A stretch of 64,000 nucleotides of DNA from Gnetum montanum (taxonomy: Eukaryota; Streptophyta; Gnetopsida; Gnetales; Gnetaceae): contig MNCI01030349.1 of assembly GCA_015680685.1 (NCBI GenBank), positions 36,237 to 100,236 on the forward strand. Reading direction: 5' to 3'. Numbering within the stretch: position 1 is the first letter of the stretch; each line of letters opens with the position of its first letter. Below are positions 46,877-58,747 of this stretch, one piece after another. The position numbers and the translations under genes were made by a program. The notes beneath the pieces were generated by a model. It saw only the letters and a list, made by a program, of their open reading frames with translations, did not search any database and was not told where the DNA came from.

Positions 46877-49800
46877 ATGATTCCAACAATGACCATTATT
46901 TTCACCTTGAGCCTTAAGGCTTCTTTCTCGGCCCAAAGCACCATGGCTATTGAGCGGCCACCTAGCTTGGTGCTGGCGCCATGCTAGTCCCTTAGGATTC
47001 GACATTTGTAACCCGATTTCTTGGCATAAGAAGCAAAATGTTACGAATTTATTTGTGAAAAGATCTAGGCAGATTTGCCCCTACATCGCCAAGAACTTGA
47101 GCACAAACATAGTTTTGAATTCATTTATCAAAATTGGAGGGATTTTGTCCCCAACCCCGATGTTGCCATCCCCCTAATAGAGACATATTAGTGGATCTTC
47201 GATTAGCTGCTACGATTCAGTAGGCCTAGGGAGTGGGACACAGTATCCCATTGCGATGAAGTGTTCTAGGATAGACTAGAAGATCTGGACTCCTAGTCTG
47301 AGGGGGTGGCCAAACATACCCTATGACCATCCCTCCTGCCATGGCCTTCATGTCAAAGCCCCTTTTTGCAATAGCTCCCTTTATGATCACCAAAAATCTA
47401 CCTCAATCTACACTTTCATCAGCCATGGACAACCATCCTACACCCTCAATGTATCAGCAGGTGCCTCTGTCATTTTCATACCCAAGCACTCTCCCCCTTC
47501 ATTCTATCCCATCCTCTTACCAAATGTTGGTTACACACATGTTGACCTACATACATACCGCTTCTACTTCACAGCTAGCTGGAGCCTCTTCTCTTATCTC
47601 ATTGTCTACATCTATTCCATTATCAATAGCAAGTACAACCCCAATCACATGGTGGACCCTAGCCACTTCGCTCCCCTCCTCGTAGCCCCACCGGATCTCA
47701 CATTACTCTTACCACCAAGCCTACCAATTCTTGTAGGCATCACAATCAAGCATGGGACTATGGCTCATTCCATCATTCATGCAAATGACCAACCCCAAAA
47801 CACCACCAGTAGTTTCCACTCTAGTAGCACCACCCACTAAGTGGTGGAACTCACAAATAACACCCTTCACAAGGGTAGCCCCAACGGCCCCCCCTATGAG
47901 CCAGGCTTTTGCCCTCACTACGCTACAAATGATGGTTGCTCCCACAACCCCACAACTATTTGCATTGTCTCTGAGTCTGGATCAAGCATTTCAACTTATC
48001 CAAACCCTCACTAAAGAGGTTAAACAACTCAAGGCCACTGGTTCTAACATAGTGTAGGTCATGGATTTCTACCATGATGACCCCATCATCCCGACGATTC
48101 CAATGCTTACATTACCCCCTGGAATGCCACTCCCCCAATTTACAAAATACAAAGGGGAGGGCAACCCTAAAGCACATTTAGTTGCATTTAGATATGAATC
48201 TTTGTTGCTACAATAGTGGCTGCATACCATTATTTGCATCTTTGCTATGTCTCTAATAGGTAAATTTTTAGACTAGTATCATGTGCTTCCACGCACCTCC
48301 ATCTCAACACTGGAGGAGTTGTTGACCTAGTTTGTGACCCGTTTCAAGTATAACTTGAAGCCTAAAGTCATGCTAGATCAGTTGATGGGAGTTAAGCAAG
48401 ACCCACTAGAGTTGATGCAGAGGTTTATACAGTAGTGGAACGCCACCTTGAATGCGATTTGTGAGCCTATTGCAGAGGCACATTTTTTGGCCATCTTCAA
48501 TGGGGCGGTGAATGATTTCATCAAATCCAAGCTGTATTACCTGGCCCCATGATCTCTTAGTCAAGATTTTGCATAGAAAAAAACCATTCAAGATGTGGCT
48601 GAAGCCAGTAAAGACCTAGCCTATGTTGTGTACAAAAATGCACATACTAAAAAGAACAAAGAGAAAATCAAGGCTGCAACAGCCATGGTGGCCACCATGG
48701 CAAATGAGGCCAAGCCCAAGAACAACAATAACAAGAAAGTAGCCACAACACCAACTAACCCCATGCCTAACTCATGTAACACTGCCCAACCCTTCACATC
48801 AGTACTCGAGGCACTCACCCCACCTAAACCCAACTTCGAGTGTAAAGATTGCTCCAACTACACCCCACTACTTGTTAAGACTTTAGAACTTCTACAGCAA
48901 TTTCTAGGAGCGGGGTACATTCAACATAAGCGGATCTCAGAGGAGGTGATAAAATGACATTAGCAGTATTGCAAACTTCTTAGGAACCCCTCCTTGGCTA
49001 TGCTGAATGAGCCTCCAGTTCCTAAGAACTTTAGGCTGGATTGGTTCTATGACTATCACCAACTCTATGATCATGACATAGATTACTATCTAGCTTAAAA
49101 GATGACATTCAACAGATGATTGATCAGGGGAAGTTGGTGCTGGATGAAAGCAACCTTGTCCTCCCTGAAAATCAATCCATGCATGTTTACAAGGACCCCC
49201 TCAACACTAACGATGTGGGATACATTATCAACATGATTGGCATAGACAATAATTCAAAACTACCACAACAGCAGTTTATGGTTCATGTACCTCAACGTAG
49301 CATAACAACACCAACAATGGCAACAAAGACACTGTAGCAACCATTTTTCCTTAAGGTTCCTCCTTAGACATTTGCCCCTTCACCTTTTGTAGTTAGAATC
49401 GAACCACCACTCCCACTAACACCACAAACACCATTCACCATTAGGGGTCCAGAACACTTAATTACCCCCATCCCACAAAACTAGCATAAGATGACATCAC
49501 AACCTTCTCGTTCAAGGAAACAGTAAGAGCTTTTAACTAGTGAAATGGCTACAGAACATACTACCCCAAGTCCTTACAAGCCTACTCCTTCATCCTCTAC
49601 ATCTACACCTCCCTCATCACCAAAAGTTAACACCATTACATGCTCATGATCATCACCACCCTGCCCAAAAGGATCTAGCCCCAAACCTGAAACTTCTCCT
49701 CCTTGGGAAATTCATCTTCAAGGACGAATGGAGGAAGATAAGGGTGGAAAAAAATAGGAAGGTGGACAGGACCTCGTAAGTACTTTTACTCAGGTAAAAT

Positions 49801-49919
49801 AGGCTCTAAAAAAAGAACACAACGTTGACCCTATACGACTTGGTAATGACTTCCACCGCACAAAGGAAGGCTTTGGTTCACATGTTGACATCCATACCAG
49901 TTGACGAGAACATGCCAAC
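46877..49919 (+). pseudogene. E3 gag and linker, truncated by E4
   Basis: Gag N-terminal region from about 46877, proline/threonine-rich linker 47330-47960, gag core 47970-48570 (GLDQAFQLIQTLTKEVKQLK-like block, then FTKYKGEGNPKAHLVAF), Lys-rich stretch 48600-48740, knuckle-like block near 49050 (DYHQLYDHDIDYY), second linker to 49919. The protease is absent because E4 inserted in the gag-protease linker. E1 8330-8455 shows what would follow. Several stops. Confidence 0.8.
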
Positions 49920-51546
49920 TAAAACACCCTAAAAAATGCGGGGTCATCCTTGCTTTACTAGGCTCTTGCAGTCTGCATAGCACAATGGTAGTTAATTAGG
50001 AGGAGAACATTCTGAGTTTAGGCCAGCCAGTTCGACAAAATTTATACTTTGAGCATGGACAGGTTCTGTGTCATCCTGCCTATTCACCAAAGTAGCCTGA
50101 CCAGCCGACAGCCTACTCAGAAATGGTATGCAAAATTGGCAGTAGCACTCTGGATGCATAAAAAATAGTTCAGTAAGTTTTCTATGTCACAAAGTCTACT
50201 ATGCTACACCTCGTAGCGTAGCAAACTTCAAAAGAAAATGGCAGAACGAAGTGCTACGCTACACTACACTATATAGCGTAGCATGGCAACGGCTTCACCA
50301 CCATTCCCCTTGCCCAATTTCAATTTCTGCAATGATGTCCCTTTCTCTCAGGAAGCAGCAGACCGTGTCTGCTACTATGCTACACTGAGCTACATGGCAT
50401 AGCGAGGCTTAGCAATCCTGCAGAAGGGACAGAAGGTAGCTCAAAGGGTAGAATCAGCGAAGTACACAAGACTTACATCGTAGAAGACAAAGTTTGCAAA
50501 TCGGCAAAACTTTCACAACTAAGGCTAGTTGCTATGCTACACTATGCTACGTAGTGTACAATAGCGTAGCAAGCAACACACGTGTAGCAGAACGCGCGAC
50601 AAGGCACTACGCTGCGCCAAGCAAGTTATGCTACAAAGAACAGCAAGGCATGCGGGTGGTTGTTCGACATCAATGCACTTAACCTAATCGGACCTTTGGC
50701 GCATGTCTCCAAACGATGATAACACAATTATGGCATGGCAGGCTTGCAGTTATTGCATGAAAGGTTCACATTACAATGGTCTTGTAGGTCCAACGGTCAT
50801 ACATGGCATGAGTGGCATTGGGAAGTTAACAAGTGTCGTTTAGCCCTATATATACCCTAGTAAACAGCATGTAAAGGAGTTGGCATTTTTAAAAAAATAA
50901 CAGCATTCAAGGGGTGAGAAATTTTTTAATTCTAAAAACTTCTCTCCTCTCTGGCATTGTAGCATCAAGCATTGTGAGCTCTCTGTTTGACACTGCAAAT
51001 AGTTAGCATTTTCAGCTGACATTCTGTTCCACCCTTCTTCTACCACTTTGGTAGAATTCCTGCATTATCAATAGCTAAGTCTACACCCAAGCGCACAGTC
51101 TATTTTACTCTACACATCTTGGTTACTCTCGGGATCTCTGCACTTCATCATGCTATGCAACTGATTGTATCCATCTTGACAGAGCAAATCTGTAGCTTTG
51201 GAGCAATGCATGTTTCTAACTATACTTTACTTTATTTCTTGCCTACTATCCTATTTGCATTATTTTTTTTGTTTTATTCACTTTCAAGCATTACTTTGCA
51301 TTGTTGTCACATTTTCTACTTTATATACTTTCAAGCATTATTTTGCATTTCCATTCGGTCTAAAAGGTATACATTGCAAAAGGCTATATTGATACCGATG
51401 TAAGCCCCTATCTGATCGACCAAACCATTCAGGGCACCCCGTATCTGCACATACCTAGCACAGCCCTCCTACGGGTATAGGGTTGAAATTGTCATGCCCA
51501 CCTACCCCTCAATGTTTTCCAATCGCTGACATTTTCGGTTACTATA
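49920..51546 (+). repeat. E4 5' LTR
   Basis: Starts TAAAACACCCTAAAAAATGC (first G mutated) and ends near GGTTACTATA. It is about 1.63 kb. A TATA-like CCTATATATACC lies at about 50847. Motifs such as GCTACGCTACACTACACTA and TATGCTACACTG are partly CpG-lost. Confidence 0.8.
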
Positions 51547-51552
51547 GTTTTC

Positions 51553-51569
51553 TGGTGCCAGAAGGAGGG
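51553..51569 (+). promoter_or_regulatory. E4 primer-binding-like site
   Basis: TGGTGCCAGAAGGAGGG, the best-preserved copy of this site. Confidence 0.6.
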
Positions 51570-51584
51570 ACTTTTGGTTCGTTT

Positions 51585-52330
51585 TCCATGTGTCACGGTA
51601 GTTCTGTGGGCCTTATGTACCCTGATACACATAAGCATAAACACGACACCTTCTTGTAGTTGTTTGCACTTTGTGTGGTGTAGATCGGTCACCTCAATGG
51701 TTCCTCGGGATCCCTATAGAACACAAGGCCTCCAATCGTCGGCTAACTAGCTCTTTTACGGTTGTCTTGTATGTGTCCTGTACCCCATCTCGTGTGGTAC
51801 AGACTGGTCACTTTGATGATCCCTCGGGGATCCTATGAGATGAAAAGCCTTTTCGATCACTAGTTAGCTTGCCTGTCTTATGGTTTTCTTGCATGTGTTC
51901 TATACCCCATCTTATGTGGTACAGACCGATCACTTCGATGGTCCTTCAGGGATCCTGCAAGACACAAAGCCTTTTTGTTATCTTTCTTATCTTATGGTAG
52001 TCTCGTAAGCCTTCTACATCCCGATACGCATTCACGTAGACTCGACACCCATCTGTGGTTATTTATGTGTCATGCAGTGTAGATTAGTCACCTCAACGAT
52101 TCCTTGGGAGCTCTACGAGCCATAAAGCCTCTGACAGCCAGTTAACTTGCCTTCCCTTTTTATAGTAGTCTTGCATGTTCTCTACACCTTAGCTCACACA
52201 GACATAAATGTGATACCTTGTTGTGGTTATTTACACCTTGTGTGGTGTAGATTGGTCGCCTCGACGGTTCCTCTGGAATACGGCAAGACGTAAAGATTCT
52301 TCTTCACTATTTCTTCCAATTTTCTTGTTC
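51585..52330 (+). repeat. Five tandem copies of a leader segment in E4
   Basis: Five units of about 115-165 bases with the order TCTTGYATGT..CTRTACCCC..GTGGTRYAGAYYGGTCAC, then GGTTCCTCGGGATCC-like, then AAAGCCT. E1, E2 and E3 leaders have one copy each. It lies between the primer-binding-like site and gag, so the 5' untranslated leader is lengthened by about 0.5 kb. Confidence 0.8.
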
Positions 52331-52388
52331 TTTTGCACTCTTTGGCATAGATTTTACACTTTGATTTTGCATAATTACCTACTTAATG

Positions 52389-53994
52389 ATGGATTTTTCA
52401 ACTACCATTGCTAATGCCCTCAACGTAGAAGACCCCTTTAACGTTGATGTTCCCGTTACGATTCAAGGCACTACTAGTGCCGAAAAATAACCGAATCCAA
52501 CGTTGGAATCACATCGATCTCTCAAAATCCAAAATCGGGGACTTGAAGGATTAGCCCAGCAACACGAGCATTACAGTTTCCTTTGTGCAAAGGTGCAAGC
52601 TACTCTACCCTTGGATTTACATGAACTCGAAGAAAAAATTAGCTTTGAGTTCACCTACTGCAACGAGAAGGAATTCGTTCCCACTCCCAATGTTTTTTTA
52701 TCTTTAACACAAGCATATCAAAGGTTGCTGGATCAATTAATACAGTTGGCTAGGCTTAGGGAGCAATAGGACACTGCGTCGAACTAGGACGATGCCTTTC
52801 AAGATGGATAGGAGGAACTCGATTCCCAATATGACGAGGGAGGTCAAACCAACCTTGTTTCTATCCTGCCTACCCAGTCCTTCTAGGCCAACGTACTATC
52901 TGTCACTGCTTCCTTTGCCATCACGCCTATGCTTTAGCAGCCTACAACCACAATGGCAATGGGTAGCCATGCCACATTCCTTGTGTATCATTTCCCTTAT
53001 TCCCCTATTGCATTCGCAGAAAACTATGCCCCCACAAACTATTTATCAGCACATTCTTGTAGAGCGTAATATGCCTATTACGGCTATCCTACCACATGTT
53101 CACACTGCACCTACTTCGCAACTACACATAGCTTCCATGCCAATTCCTACATACGCGTCTATGTCACCCACTGTGATAGCCCTCGGCCCATCCACATGGT
53201 GGACCCCATTCACTTCTTCATCTATTCAACAACCATCGTAGATGTCTGACTATGTTTGCCCTCAGACCTACCCAACCCCACAAATGGTACATCCCAACAC
53301 AGGGCCATGGTCTATCTCGCTGGTGACCCAAAAGGTCTATCCAGCAACTTAACCCACTATTAATGCTCCGAAAGTACCACCCACCATATGGTGGACAATG
53401 CAAACAACACCTTTAGTGGGGGCAACCCAAACGACACTACCGATAAGTCAGCCTGCAACTGCCACCATGTCGCATGTGGGAGCTGCCACTATAGTCCCTC
53501 AATCGTCCACAATGTCATCGGGTCTGGACCAAGCATTTTAGCTCATCAAGACCCTCACTAAGGAAATAAAACACCTCAAAGCTATTGGGTCCGACATGGT
53601 ACAAGTCATGGACTTTTATCAGGATGACCCCATCAACCCTTCAATCCTTGCTTTAACGTTACCCCCTAGGATGTCTCTCTTGCACTTCACGAAGTACAAT
53701 GGGGAGGGAGATCCCAATGTGCATCTTGTCACCTTCAAGTTTGAGTCTTTACTATTCCGACAATGGCTGCATACGATCATTTGTGTTTTTTCCATGTCCC
53801 TAGCCAGGAAAGCCCTCGATTGGTACCACGCATTGTCACGTTCATCCATTTCAACTTTGGAAGAGCTCCTGACCTAGTTCATAACATGCTTCAAGTACAA
53901 CTTGAAGCCAGAAACCATGTTGTATTAGTTGATGAGCATGAAACAAGACGCACTAGAACCAGTCCAAAAATTCATTCAATGTTGGAGTGCAACC
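52389..53994 (+). pseudogene. E4 gag, truncated by E5
   Basis: Start MDFSTTIANAL at 52389. The N-terminal block (HEHYSFLCAKVQATLPLD, then EFVPTPN) runs to 52770. The proline-rich linker runs 52800-53520. The gag core starts at 53520 (SGLDQAF, MDFYQDDPINP, FTKYNGEGDPNVHLV, KALDWYHALS, LEELLT) and is cut at 53994 by E5. There are few stops, fewer than in E1-E3. Confidence 0.8.
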
Positions 53995-55228
53995 TGAAAC
54001 ACCACAAAATTTGGAGCTTAGCACTTGTCCAACACCAAGCAGATCCCTGGGACCCCTAGACAACCACAGCTACCTCGGGTGTCACACTTGGAAATTTCAG
54101 AGATCTAATGCTTAATTTTCACTAAGTATATAGTCCCAGCGTATACGCCCAACGTATACGCCCAAGTGTACATTCCTAGCGTATACGCTTAAACTCTTAG
54201 TGTATACGCCCAAATTCATAGCGTATACGCCTGGCGTAGACGACCAGCGTACACACCTCACATGTACGCTCAGCAGGTACAACAGATGCAAATGTCCAGC
54301 ATGAAACCTCCAAAGACGGCCTGAAAATAGCACTACAGAGCGAGATTTGGCATAAGGTAGCAACCTTCAGCATATACGCCCCAGCGTATACCCCTAGCAC
54401 ATCAGTGTACATGCCCCAGCGTATACGCCCAACATCCACCAGCGTATACGCCACCGTCCACGACATCTACGCCTAAGTCCGCATACACCCAACACATCAG
54501 CGTATACGCCCTAGCGTATACGCCCACAGTCTACGGTCGCTACAAATGTAACATATTGTACACTTGTAAATTTTACGCTCTTGCACCCAGTCAACATGTC
54601 ACGTGTCTCCGAACCTGAGTCCGTTGTCAAAACCCTTTATAAAAGCCCAATTTTTCATGAAATCCGGTCAGTTGGAAAAATTCCGAGAGCACACCAGAGA
54701 GCAGAGACGCTACGAACCAGAGCACAAAACCTCTTACGCTAGAGAACCCTATACGATGAGCATACAACCTCTATGTTATGCTTACAGTGTGAACCAGCCG
54801 CGATCATTCCTGCACCCACCGGGACTTTCGTCTGCCTTGTGTTCCACTCACAACTACGTTAGACCGGTGCATTGTACTTTTATTCTGTAATGCCATTGTT
54901 ACATTTTCTTCCCATAATTTTTTATAGTTTTCATTATTCGTTTTACGTATTCTTTTTATGCCTGTTTACGTTTACACTCCGTTTGCATTGGTTACATTGT
55001 TTACGCTTTGTTTACGCCTGCTACGTCGTTTACATAAAACCCAGCATATAGCACTTCGGTGTACGTTTGGGGAAGTCCTTGTCTGATCCGCGTGTAGACC
55101 ACCCAAGGTGCTCTACCTTCGTTCATTCCAGCTTGCCCTCAGGCAAAGGTAGGGTCTTTTGTGCGCATCCTGCGATCCCACGGTCTCTATTTCCTTCCAA
55201 CCGAAGGTCGACGATTTTGGGCGGTATA
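53995..55228 (+). repeat. E5 5' LTR
   Basis: Starts TGAAACACCACAAAATTTGG and ends GGGCGGTATA. It is 1,234 bases. It holds at least seven exact GCGTATACGC palindromes (54139, 54179, 54221, 54419, 54442, 54500, 54514). Its 3' quarter aligns with the ends of the solo LTR and the E6 LTR. Confidence 0.85.
54638..54645 (+). promoter_or_regulatory. TATA box of the E5 LTR
   Basis: TATAAAAG after CACGTG-containing sequence (TCACGTGTC at 54599). The same order is seen in the E6 LTR. Confidence 0.6.
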
Positions 55229-55233
55229 GAAAT

Positions 55234-55250
55234 TGGAGCTAGAAGGAGGG
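55234..55250 (+). promoter_or_regulatory. E5 primer-binding-like site
   Basis: TGGAGCTAGAAGGAGGG, five bases after the LTR end. Confidence 0.55.
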
Positions 55251-55845
55251 CCTCTGCCCAAATCACCATCTACAAGCTTCTCAGCATCTACACTGCTAAG
55301 CATTTATGCCACTTCATTTTGGAATTTTTCCAGCATTTACGCTATTCAGTTTACAACCCAGTCTACACGCTATCTAGCGTCTGCCCTGCTTAGCGTCTAC
55401 ACTCTGCAGTTCAAACTCTTCCATCCATAAGTCTCTCAGCATCTATGTTGTTTACCATACGAGGGTTCTGTAAGATCCCCAGCATCTATGCTACCGAAAG
55501 CTTTTCTCTACACTGCACGCTAACTTCCTGAGACTCTGTTTATGCTACTCTCTTTACGCTGCAAACTCAGTTACGCTACTGTTCATTTATACCACACTGT
55601 ACACTGTAAAACCTGTTTACGCCGCACATTGACATTGTATATGCTACTCAGCATATACGCTGTACTCCTTACATTGTAGAATTGTCTACACTGACCTGTT
55701 ATACTCCATCCCTATACACTGTCTACGCTGATGCTATACGCTAGACGTTGAAGCGTATACGTTGCATGTTACCTCGTAAGTTTATGCTATACTAAGTACA
55801 CTAGTTTCACAGCTCTATACCCTATCATACATTCAACAAGTCATC
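55251..55845 (+). other. E5 untranslated leader
   Basis: Rich in CTACGCT, TTTACGCT and TATACGCT motifs related to the LTR palindrome. No coding frame; the first gag ATG follows. Confidence 0.5.
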
Positions 55846-56135
55846 ATGAACCCTGTAAACACCATTGTTGCAACCACTCAAGTCACCGACATGGTAGGCA
55901 CCATGGTTGCCCAACAGCCCATCATTCCACAGTCGACTATACAACCCACAACGGGGCCCCGCTGGTCCCTAAGATTACAAGGGAGGAACCCAACCTCCAA
56001 CATTATAACCCAGAACCAGTACAACTTCATATGTATGAAGATACAAGCTGGTCTGGCAGTAGATCGAGCTGAAATGGAGGTGAAGAGGCAGTATGAACTC
56101 TTCTACAGGGGGGGACGTGAGTTAATCCCTTCCCC
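55846..56135 (+). CDS. E5 gag N-terminal part, truncated by E6
   Basis: Open from MNPVNTIVATTQ for 96 codons up to the E6 LTR at 56136. The frame then runs into LTR sequence and stops at 56163. It matches the N-terminal gag block of E1, E2 and E4 (QYNFICMKIQAGLAVD, then GRELIPSP). No internal stop is present, so E5 was young when E6 landed. The rest of gag should resume beyond the far end of E6, outside the window. Confidence 0.75.
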
Positions 56136-57319
56136 TGTACTGTCTAAAATCGTTGGTCTCTAGCTGGAAGGAAACAAAAACCATGGGATCGCAGGACACA
56201 CACAGAAGACCCTACCCTCGCCTAAGGGCAAGCTGGAATGAACGAAGGTAGAGTACCTTGGGTGGTCCGCACGTGGATCAGATAAGGATTTCCTCGAACG
56301 TATGCTGAAGTGCTATACGCTGGGTTATGTGTAAACAGCGTAACGGGCGTAAACGAGAGCGTAAACAACGTAACAGATGTGAATAGAGCGTAAATGTAAA
56401 CGAGCGTAAACAGAACACATGTAAGAAATCAGCGTAAACTGTAAACAATGATATTACAGAATGAGAGTATAGTGCACTGGTCTAATGCAGTTGTGATGGA
56501 ATACAAGGCAGACGAAAAGCCCCGGTGGATGCAGGGATGACTTGGCTGGTTCGCACTGTATGCGGAGCGTAGAGACTGTGTGCCTGGCGTACAGGACTGT
56601 GCAGTGTAAAAGGATTTTTAGCTTTGGTGCGTAGCGTAGTTGTTCTTTGGTATGCTCTGGGATTTAGCCAACCATCCAGTGTAAGTGGAAAAGTGGGGTT
56701 TTTATACTGGTTGTTACGCTAGATTCGGGTTGGGCGACACGTGGACCTTGACCGGGTGAAAAAAGGACGTAAAATTTACAAGTGTACAACATATTACATC
56801 TGCTAAGCATATACGTTGTATCAGGTGGGCGTAGACTCTGGGCGTATACGCTGAATATGCTAGGCATAGATGCTGTGGACGTTGGGCGTACACGCTGAGC
56901 GTATACGTCGACAATGGCTAGGCGTATACGCCAGGCGTACATGCTGATGGTTGCCAACTTGCTTCAATTCTTTCTCTTCGGTGTTGTCTTCATTCTATCT
57001 TTGGAGATTCCATGTCAAGCCTAAACATTTGCTGTACACGCCGAGCGTACATGTGGAGTGTACATCGGGCGTGTAAGTTGGATGTCTACACTGGGCGTAT
57101 ACGCTGTTGATGTCGGCCGTATACGCTGGGTGTATACGCTATGGATGTTGGGCGTATACACTGGGCACATACGCTGGTACTGCATATTTAGTGCCAACTA
57201 AGCATTTTGATCCCCAAAGTTGCAATGTGTGACACCAAGTGTAGTCGTGGTTGTTCGTGGATCCCAGGGACCTGCTTCTTGCTGGAGAAGTACAAAGCTC
57301 AAAATTTTATGGTGGTTCA
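56136..57319 (-). repeat. E6 3' LTR
   Basis: On the minus strand it starts TGAACCACCATAAAATTTTG and ends ACAGTACA (TG...CA). It is 1,184 bases. It is inserted in the E5 gag; the flanking 56131-56135 (TCCCC) would be one target duplication. Exact palindromes lie at 56842, 56932 and 57095. TATA (TATAAAAA, minus strand) is at about 56699-56706. Confidence 0.85.
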
Positions 57320-57335
57320 TTGGCCCCTCTTTGTT
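57320..57335 (-). promoter_or_regulatory. E6 polypurine tract
   Basis: ACAAAGAGGGGCCAA on the minus strand, directly before the LTR start. Confidence 0.7.
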
Positions 57336-58389
57336 GACGATTGGAGGAACCCACCCGAGAAGTGTCGAAAAAGAAGTGCAAAACACCACAAGCAACCACA
57401 TAAAGACTTTTTCTGTTGCCACTTGACTAGACGTCATCGCACCGTGTTTAGTAGTACATGGGATCAGGAAAGTGAAGTTTGTGGCTGGTAGGAAAACGGA
57501 GATTGTGGGGATCGATCACTACCCAAGGGATTGCGCTTGGGAAATGGGATGCTCGGGTGTGCGACATGCTGGTCCTTGTCAATCGCCATTGTTTAGCAGA
57601 CTTGGAGTTCAGACATGCGATGTACATCCTTTGGCGGAACAAGGCTCCTGGTTGGTGTTCAAGAGATCTTGTTGGCAAGGCCAAAGTTACGGGAGGATGT
57701 GTTACATTCTTTGGAGGAATAGGGCCCGTGTTTAATTTTGTAGGGGGGTCTTGTTGGCGGAGAGCCAAAGCCATGCAACTGGATGCTTCTTGACCATTTT
57801 GGACATGAGTACTTGGTTTTGAGACAACTGCCTTTCCACCTGGGGCTTATGTGGAAAGTGCCAAGGTCTTTTTTTATTTTTTTATTTTTTAAGAAATCGT
57901 AAACTTTGCATTGATTTTGTACTCATGTGCAAGCGCTATGTCATGTGTCACGACTGCTTCAAGGTGTTATAGTATGCGACAGCATGCTCAAAGTTTTGGG
58001 TGTACTGGGTGTATCAAAGGTGTGATTGAATAAAATGTGTTGGTGAACGGATAGGGAATGAGTCAGTGAATGGGGATGTACTAGTGAATGGTCTGATTTA
58101 GTATCTCCATGTGTGCTGTGAACATTGTCCCATCTTACTGCTTGTGACAAAATGCATTCTTGTGCGAAAACCCCCGGATGTCATCCTGAAAACACAACTC
58201 CAAGGAGACAAGAAAACCATGAGTGAATAATCGAGCTTAGACTTACACGACGGTAGACTATATGTCAATGGCAGTAGCATTGGTAGGATCTTCTGAGGGT
58301 GGGCGATGCAGTGATGAAGCTCAAATGTTGTAGCAGATTGATGAACCAGAGATGAACTTGCCAGTTTGTAGTCTTGGCGGACTATCATG
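57336..58389. other. E6 3' region
   Basis: GC-richer sequence with a local near-duplication at 57600-57770 (AACAAGGCTCCTGG..TCTTGTTGGC and AATAGGGCCCGTG..TCTTGTTGGC). Overlapping open frames of about 100 codons on both strands have no family resemblance. I find no clear counterpart of the second antisense remnant of E1/E2. Confidence 0.4.
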
Positions 58390-58740
58390 GGTTAGTTTTA
58401 TGTCATAACCTGTTGGACATTACCTGTTTAGCATCGTGGCGGACGTTACATTGCTAGTTTTTAGTCTTACGGACTATGAGGAGGCAAGCTAGTTTATAAT
58501 CTTAGCGGACTCCGACAGTTATGACGGTGGTAGTGTACTGTCATGCCGAACGGGGGCTAGTTTATCGTTATTGTGGACACTGTAGGGTATCAGTTTATTG
58601 TCATGATGCCAGGGCATTTGTGGTGTCAGTTTTAAGTCATAACCCAGGACTGTTCTGTGGTATTAGTTTATTGTCATGATTCCAGGATGAGCTATGGTAT
58701 CAGTTTATAGTCGTGATTCCAGGACTTACACGTACCTGAG
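58390..58740 (+). repeat. E6 tandem array 3
   Basis: About nine units of roughly 35-45 bases, cores GCTAGTTTATAATCTTAGCGGAC and TCAGTTTATAGTCGTGATTCCAGG, just downstream of the integrase stop. Confidence 0.8.
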
Positions 58741-58747
58741 CTTGTAC

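Noticed and set aside
54603-55430. Two frames of about 100 codons in the E5 LTR and leader
   Set aside because: They overlap the promoter and 5' region of the LTR and do not match any element protein.
57448-57793. Overlapping frames of about 100 codons on both strands
   Set aside because: No family resemblance and no conservation with E1 or E2 3' regions; chance frames in GC-richer sequence.
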